Below are positions 61,170 to 64,000 of a stretch of DNA of 64,000 nucleotides, one piece after another. The stretch covers positions 1-64,000 of the forward strand of contig WGLQ01000001.1 in assembly GCA_016125495.1 (NCBI GenBank), read 5' to 3'. Made by a program: the position numbers and the translations under genes. A model generated the notes under the pieces. The model saw only the letters and a program-made list of their open reading frames with translations. It was not told the origin of the DNA and did not search any database. This stretch comes from Hyphomicrobiales bacterium (GTDB taxonomy: Bacteria > Pseudomonadota > Alphaproteobacteria > Rhizobiales > RI-29). How positions within the stretch are numbered: position 1 is the first letter of the stretch; each line of letters begins with the position of its first letter.

Positions 61170-61199
61170 TTGACCTGCACGCACCGCACCGACTATAGG
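61170..61199 (+). promoter_or_regulatory. Sigma-70-type promoter of rpsT
   Basis: TTGACC (61170-61175) and TATAGG (61194-61199) are separated by 18 bases, close to the housekeeping consensus. Transcription would start near 61206, giving a leader of about 110 bases. Confidence 0.65.
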
Positions 61200-61210
61200 A
61201 GTGTCAACCT

Positions 61211-61229
61211 GCGCTGGTGGGACCAGCGC
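61211..61229 (+). promoter_or_regulatory. Hairpin in the rpsT 5' leader
   Basis: A perfect 8-bp stem, GCGCTGGT and ACCAGCGC, with a GGG loop lies just behind the expected transcription start. No T-tract follows, so it is not a terminator. It may stabilise the mRNA or bind a regulator. Confidence 0.55.
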
Positions 61230-61316
61230 GGGATATTCCCATTTAACAAGGCGTGTCCGCCCCGCCTCGTCGGCTCGCGGTCCCACTCACCTTGTCGTTG
61301 AAGTCGAGGAACGACG

Positions 61317-61592
61317 ATGGCCAATACGAAGTCCGCCCAGAAGGCCGTGCGCAAGATCACCAAGCGCACCGCGGTCAACAAGGCGCGCCGCAGCCGGATG
61401 CGCACCTTCGTGCGCAAACTCGAGCTGGCGATCGCGGCTGGCGACAGCGAAGCGGCGACGGTGGCATTCAAGGCTGCCGAGCCCGAGATCATGCGCGCCG
61501 CCCAGAAGGGTGTGATCCACCGCAACACCGCGTCGCGCAAGGTTTCCCGCCTCTCGGCCCGCCTGCGCACCATGGCCGCCGCCACTTCCTGA
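61317..61592 (+). CDS. rpsT: 30S ribosomal protein S20
   Basis: This 91-residue basic protein binds 16S rRNA early in 30S assembly. It shows the S20 blocks [31 protein letters not shown] (residues 1-31, in part) and [19 protein letters not shown] near the C terminus. The ATG at 61317 follows gagg. It is read from its own promoter and ends in a strong terminator. Position just upstream of dnaA is a hallmark of Hyphomicrobiales chromosomes. Confidence 0.96.
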   Translation: MANTKSAQKAVRKITKRTAVNKARRSRMRTFVRKLELAIAAGDSEAATVAFKAAEPEIMRAAQKGVIHRNTASRKVSRLSARLRTMAAATS

Positions 61593-61681
61593 TTTGCTGT
61601 TGCCAGTCCGTCACACCGGCAGACCCTGTGGACGGTCGGACCTGAACACCCAAGCCAAAGCAATTGGCCGCAGAATCCCCC

Positions 61682-61724
61682 GAAGGCGCGACCGGAGAGA
61701 TGCCGGCCGCGCCTTCTTTGTTCT
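61682..61724 (+). terminator. Rho-independent terminator of rpsT
   Basis: The long stem is GAAGGCGCG-A-CCGG, loop AGAGATG, CCGG-C-CGCGCCTTC: 13 base pairs with one A/C mismatch, followed by TTTGTTCT. It lies 90 bases after the rpsT stop. Confidence 0.8.
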
Positions 61725-61851
61725 CCCAACCAGGCGATGGGACGCGCAGAATCCGCATTGCCTCACGCCGCAGAACAGTTTCATCGATCTGCGGCATCGA
61801 TGCCTTTGGCATCGGATTTTGATAGAGAAAATCAACAGGTTACCGAACATT

Positions 61852-61868
61852 CGTTCCATTTTGGAACG
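61852..61868. repeat. Perfect palindrome in the dnaA upstream region
   Basis: CGTTCCA-TTT-TGGAACG forms perfect 7-bp arms. With the flanks it makes an alternating GAAC/GTTC array (GAAC at 61845 and 61864; GTTC at 61853 and 61868). The spacing fits neither alphaproteobacterial LexA boxes (GTTC-N7-GTTC) nor DnaA boxes. Confidence 0.5.
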
Positions 61869-62528
61869 TTCATGCAACCGTCGCAAACGCCGGATTCGAG
61901 GCCACTTTCGCGCCGGTTGTCCCAGGCTTTCCCGATTTGCCCACAGCCCCGAGGGGTGCTAAGGACAGGGGGTCCGGGGCGAAGGGGAACGTCACCGCCC
62001 AAGACATCGTATCGCGTACCGCGGCCATCATTGCGGCCAACAACAAGTCAAGCATGCGGGTGACGAACTGACCCCTGGGGCGGATGCACGTTCCGGGGGA
62101 TAGCGAAACTATGCCTGCCGAAAGCCCAGCGTTCGTGGCGGAACGTCGGCGACCGGCAAGCGGGGGGCCTTGAAATTGAGAGCTGCATCTGAAGCGTATG
62201 GTTGTTCACTGCCGATCGCGGTCACTGATGACCAGATCGAGCATGTACGTTCCTCGTCTCTGACGTGGACGGTTGGTTGCTTGCGCCGGAACGGCGCGAT
62301 CGTCGGCATGGCCTTGTCCGACACTGCGTGAGGCGCGTCGCGCGTGCGACGCCGGGCCGCGTTCCAATTGGCTCGAGTCTCGTTTCCTTCCATGCCCGGC
62401 GTTCGGGTAGCGGGATTAATTTCCTTTGTAGCGTTGCGTGATGTTCGCCCTGAAGCGGCGGACGGGCATCATTGCGTTCGAGAACAACGGGGCGAATGCC
62501 CCTTACCGGCAAGCAGGGGTGAACTGAA

Positions 62529-64000
62529 ATGGCATCTGATTCGAAAACACCAGGCGAAGGGCTCCCGGACGACAAGGACCTCGGTCAGGCGGCGCCGTCC
62601 GGTCGTGAGGAGACAGGAACGCCGATCGAGATCGACCGCATCCGCGCACCGCGCATCTCGCGGCCGGTTTCGGATGTCGCGGCCTCCTCGGGCGGCGACG
62701 TCACCGGCGAGCCGTTCATGCGGGCGCTGGCCCGCATCAAGGCGGCGGTCGGGGACGAGAATTTCATCAGTTGGTTCGCGCAACTGCAGTTCGAGGGTCG
62801 GACAGGCAGTGAGCTCGAATTGTCTCATGCCACACGCTTCCTCAAGAACTGGATCGAGCGGAACTACATGCGTCTGCTGCTCGATTGCTTTTCGGCCGAG
62901 TACGAGGGCGTCAGGAGCGTATCGCTTTCCATCCGCGTGCCGGGCCGTGCGGTCAAGGTGCAGGCTCGGTCCGGCGACGACGAGCGGGACGACGAGCGCG
63001 GCACGTCGGCGCCCCGATCCCACGCCAGGACGAGCGCGCCCGTCGAGCATGCGGACCTGCCGAGCAGCCACACCGAGATCAACGGCTTCCACGGCTCGCC
63101 GCTCGACCCGCGCCTCACCTTCGACAGCTTCGTCGAGGGCGCCCCGAACCGGCTCGCGTTCGCCGCGGCCCGTCAGGTCGCCGAGACGTTGAAGGAGCAG
63201 CCGCTGCGCTACAATCCACTTTTCATCCATTCCAACGTCGGGCTCGGCAAGACGCACCTCTTGCATGCCATCGCCTGGGATGTGAAGCGGCGCTATCCGG
63301 GCGTACGGGCGCTCTATCTGACCGCCGAGCGCTTCCGCTACAGCTTCGTGGAGGCGCTTCGCAATCAGCGGGCAACGAGCTTCAAGGAAACGATCCGCAA
63401 CATCGAAATTCTCCTGATCGACGACATGGAGTTCTTGCAGGGCGAGCGCACGGAACTCGAATTCGACCACACCCTCAACGCCCTCCTCGACAGCGGGCGC
63501 CAGGTCGTGGTGGCTTCGGCGAATGCGCCGGGTCTCCTCGAGGGGCTCGATCCGCGCATGCGTTCGCGCCTCTCCGGCGGTTTGGTGACGGAACTCGGCA
63601 GCCTGGACTACGACCTGCGTTGCCGCGTCCTGCGGCGGCGCGCCACCGAGAAGCAGGCGGCCGACCCGACCTTCCAGCTCTCACGCGAGGTGATCGAATT
63701 CCTCGCCAGCGAACTGAACGAAAGCGCTCGCGAACTCGAGGGCGCCGTGACGCGGCTCTATGCCGCATGCCACCTGACGGGGCTGCCGATCAACGTCGAG
63801 ACCACGCGCGAGGCGATCCGCGACCTGATGCAGGGACCGGAACAGAAGCGCATCAAGATCGAGGACATCTTGAAGCTCGTGTCGCGACACTACGGGGTCA
63901 GCCGCACGGATATTTTGTCCCAACGCCGCCACCGCTCCGTGGTCCGGCCGCGCCAGGTGGCGATGTATCTCGCCAAGCAGCTCACCTCGCGATCCCTGCC
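62529..64000 (+). CDS. dnaA: Chromosomal replication initiator DnaA (3' end outside window)
   Basis: The first 490 residues are present. A variable N-terminal extension of about 60 residues is followed by domain I (EPFMRALARIKAAVGDENFISWFAQLQ), a short linker, and the AAA+ domain III from about residue 195. Domain III has Walker A SNVGLGKTHLLHA near 237, Walker B ILLIDDMEFLQG near 297 and the arginine-finger region DPRMRSRLSGGL. Part of DNA-binding domain IV (KIEDILKLVSRHYGVSRTDILSQRR...VVRPRQVAMYLAKQLT) is seen; the end is cut by the window. The ATG at 62529 has aggggtgaa upstream. It starts replication and regulates cell-cycle genes. Confidence 0.96.
   Translation, partial: MASDSKTPGEGLPDDKDLGQAAPSGREETGTPIEIDRIRAPRISRPVSDVAASSGGDVTGEPFMRALARIKAAVGDENFISWFAQLQFEGRTGSELELSHATRFLKNWIERNYMRLLLDCFSAEYEGVRSVSLSIRVPGRAVKVQARSGDDERDDERGTSAPRSHARTSAPVEHADLPSSHTEINGFHGSPLDPRLTFDSFVEGAPNRLAFAAARQVAETLKEQPLRYNPLFIHSNVGLGKTHLLHAIAWDVKRRYPGVRALYLTAERFRYSFVEALRNQRATSFKETIRNIEILLIDDMEFLQGERTELEFDHTLNALLDSGRQVVVASANAPGLLEGLDPRMRSRLSGGLVTELGSLDYDLRCRVLRRRATEKQAADPTFQLSREVIEFLASELNESARELEGAVTRLYAACHLTGLPINVETTREAIRDLMQGPEQKRIKIEDILKLVSRHYGVSRTDILSQRRHRSVVRPRQVAMYLAKQLTSRSL

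Larger units (their letters stand above)
60903..61316. other. Divergent intergenic region between epimerase and rpsT genes
   Basis: This 414-base region has no convincing gene. The right part carries the rpsT promoter and leader hairpin annotated separately. In the left part, which should hold the epimerase promoter, nothing definite was seen. Confidence 0.5.
61593..62528. other. Long rpsT-dnaA intergenic region
   Basis: This 936-base gap holds no convincing gene; the open frames in it have unlikely composition. It carries the rpsT terminator, the palindrome at 61852-61868 and presumably the dnaA promoter. No perfect DnaA box (TTATCCACA) was found by eye, so there is no sequence support for an origin here. 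GANTC sites occur about four times, no more than chance. Confidence 0.55.

Noticed and set aside
61845-61871. LexA (SOS) box in the GAAC/GTTC array
   Set aside because: Spacing does not match GTTC-N7-GTTC of Alphaproteobacteria; the partial match to the Bacillus-type box is not expected here.
61593-62528. Origin of replication next to dnaA
   Set aside because: No perfect DnaA box cluster and no AT-rich unwinding element were found; in this order the origin is usually elsewhere, near hemE.
61593-62528. GANTC (CcrM) sites as evidence for cell-cycle control of dnaA
   Set aside because: About four sites in 936 bases is what chance predicts.

Overview
This is a GC-rich alphaproteobacterial chromosome segment, most likely from the order Hyphomicrobiales (Rhizobiales). 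The evidence is rpsT immediately upstream of dnaA, a PodJ-type polarity protein, two DUF2865 proteins, an IalB-family protein, the TauE/TIGR02186 pair and a phasin. No IS element, phage gene, CRISPR array, rRNA or tRNA was recognised. The window cuts the first gene (an Fe-S protein) at its 5' end and dnaA at its 3' end.

Region 1 (1-7.8 kb) holds a 4Fe-4S protein, YjbQ, a small exported coiled-coil protein, the large PodJ-like protein, and a sulfite-exporter-type permease translationally coupled to a TIGR02186 membrane protein. Region 2 (7.8-11.9 kb) is a compact operon for a bacterial tungsten aldehyde oxidoreductase of the AorABC type with a MoaD-like protein (aorABCD order). An alpha/beta hydrolase follows at 12.1-13.0 kb.

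Region 3 (13.0-22.7 kb, all minus strand) is the most striking part. It is a compact alginate-type (polymannuronate) locus: alg44 (PilZ + membrane-fusion-like) and alg8 (GT2 synthase), which are translationally coupled, then algD (GDP-mannose 6-dehydrogenase), a DUF4114/RTX protein, a PL14-type polysaccharide lyase and algA/manC. It lacks the classical periplasmic and outer-membrane genes (algKEGXLIJF) found in Pseudomonas. The alg8-algD gap contains several repeats.

Region 4 (23.0-38.1 kb) is a Wzx/Wzy-type exopolysaccharide cluster. It has glycosyltransferases, a flippase, a polymerase/ligase-like protein, RmlA, a WcaJ-type initiating transferase, a Wzc-like co-polymerase with a degenerate P-loop, an outer-membrane beta-barrel protein and a short Wza-like OPX lipoprotein. 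Two independent polysaccharide systems therefore lie side by side: synthase-dependent and c-di-GMP-gated on one side, Wzx/Wzy-dependent on the other.

Region 5 (38.3-60.9 kb) is mostly housekeeping and accessory genes: a 2-hydroxyacid dehydrogenase, tandem DUF2865 proteins, an SDR, a DUF1232 protein, a quinone oxidoreductase, an RNA methyltransferase, an IalB-like protein, rlmN, two small paralogous membrane proteins, a phasin with PhaR-like operator repeats, a DsbA-fold isomerase, argG, a GST, a histidine-rich secreted protein, a DnaJ-domain protein, typA, a SOUL protein, mepA, a two-gene membrane module and a UDP-glucuronate 4-epimerase-like enzyme. Region 6 (61-64 kb) is rpsT with a recognisable promoter, leader hairpin and terminator, then a 0.94-kb non-coding gap and dnaA.
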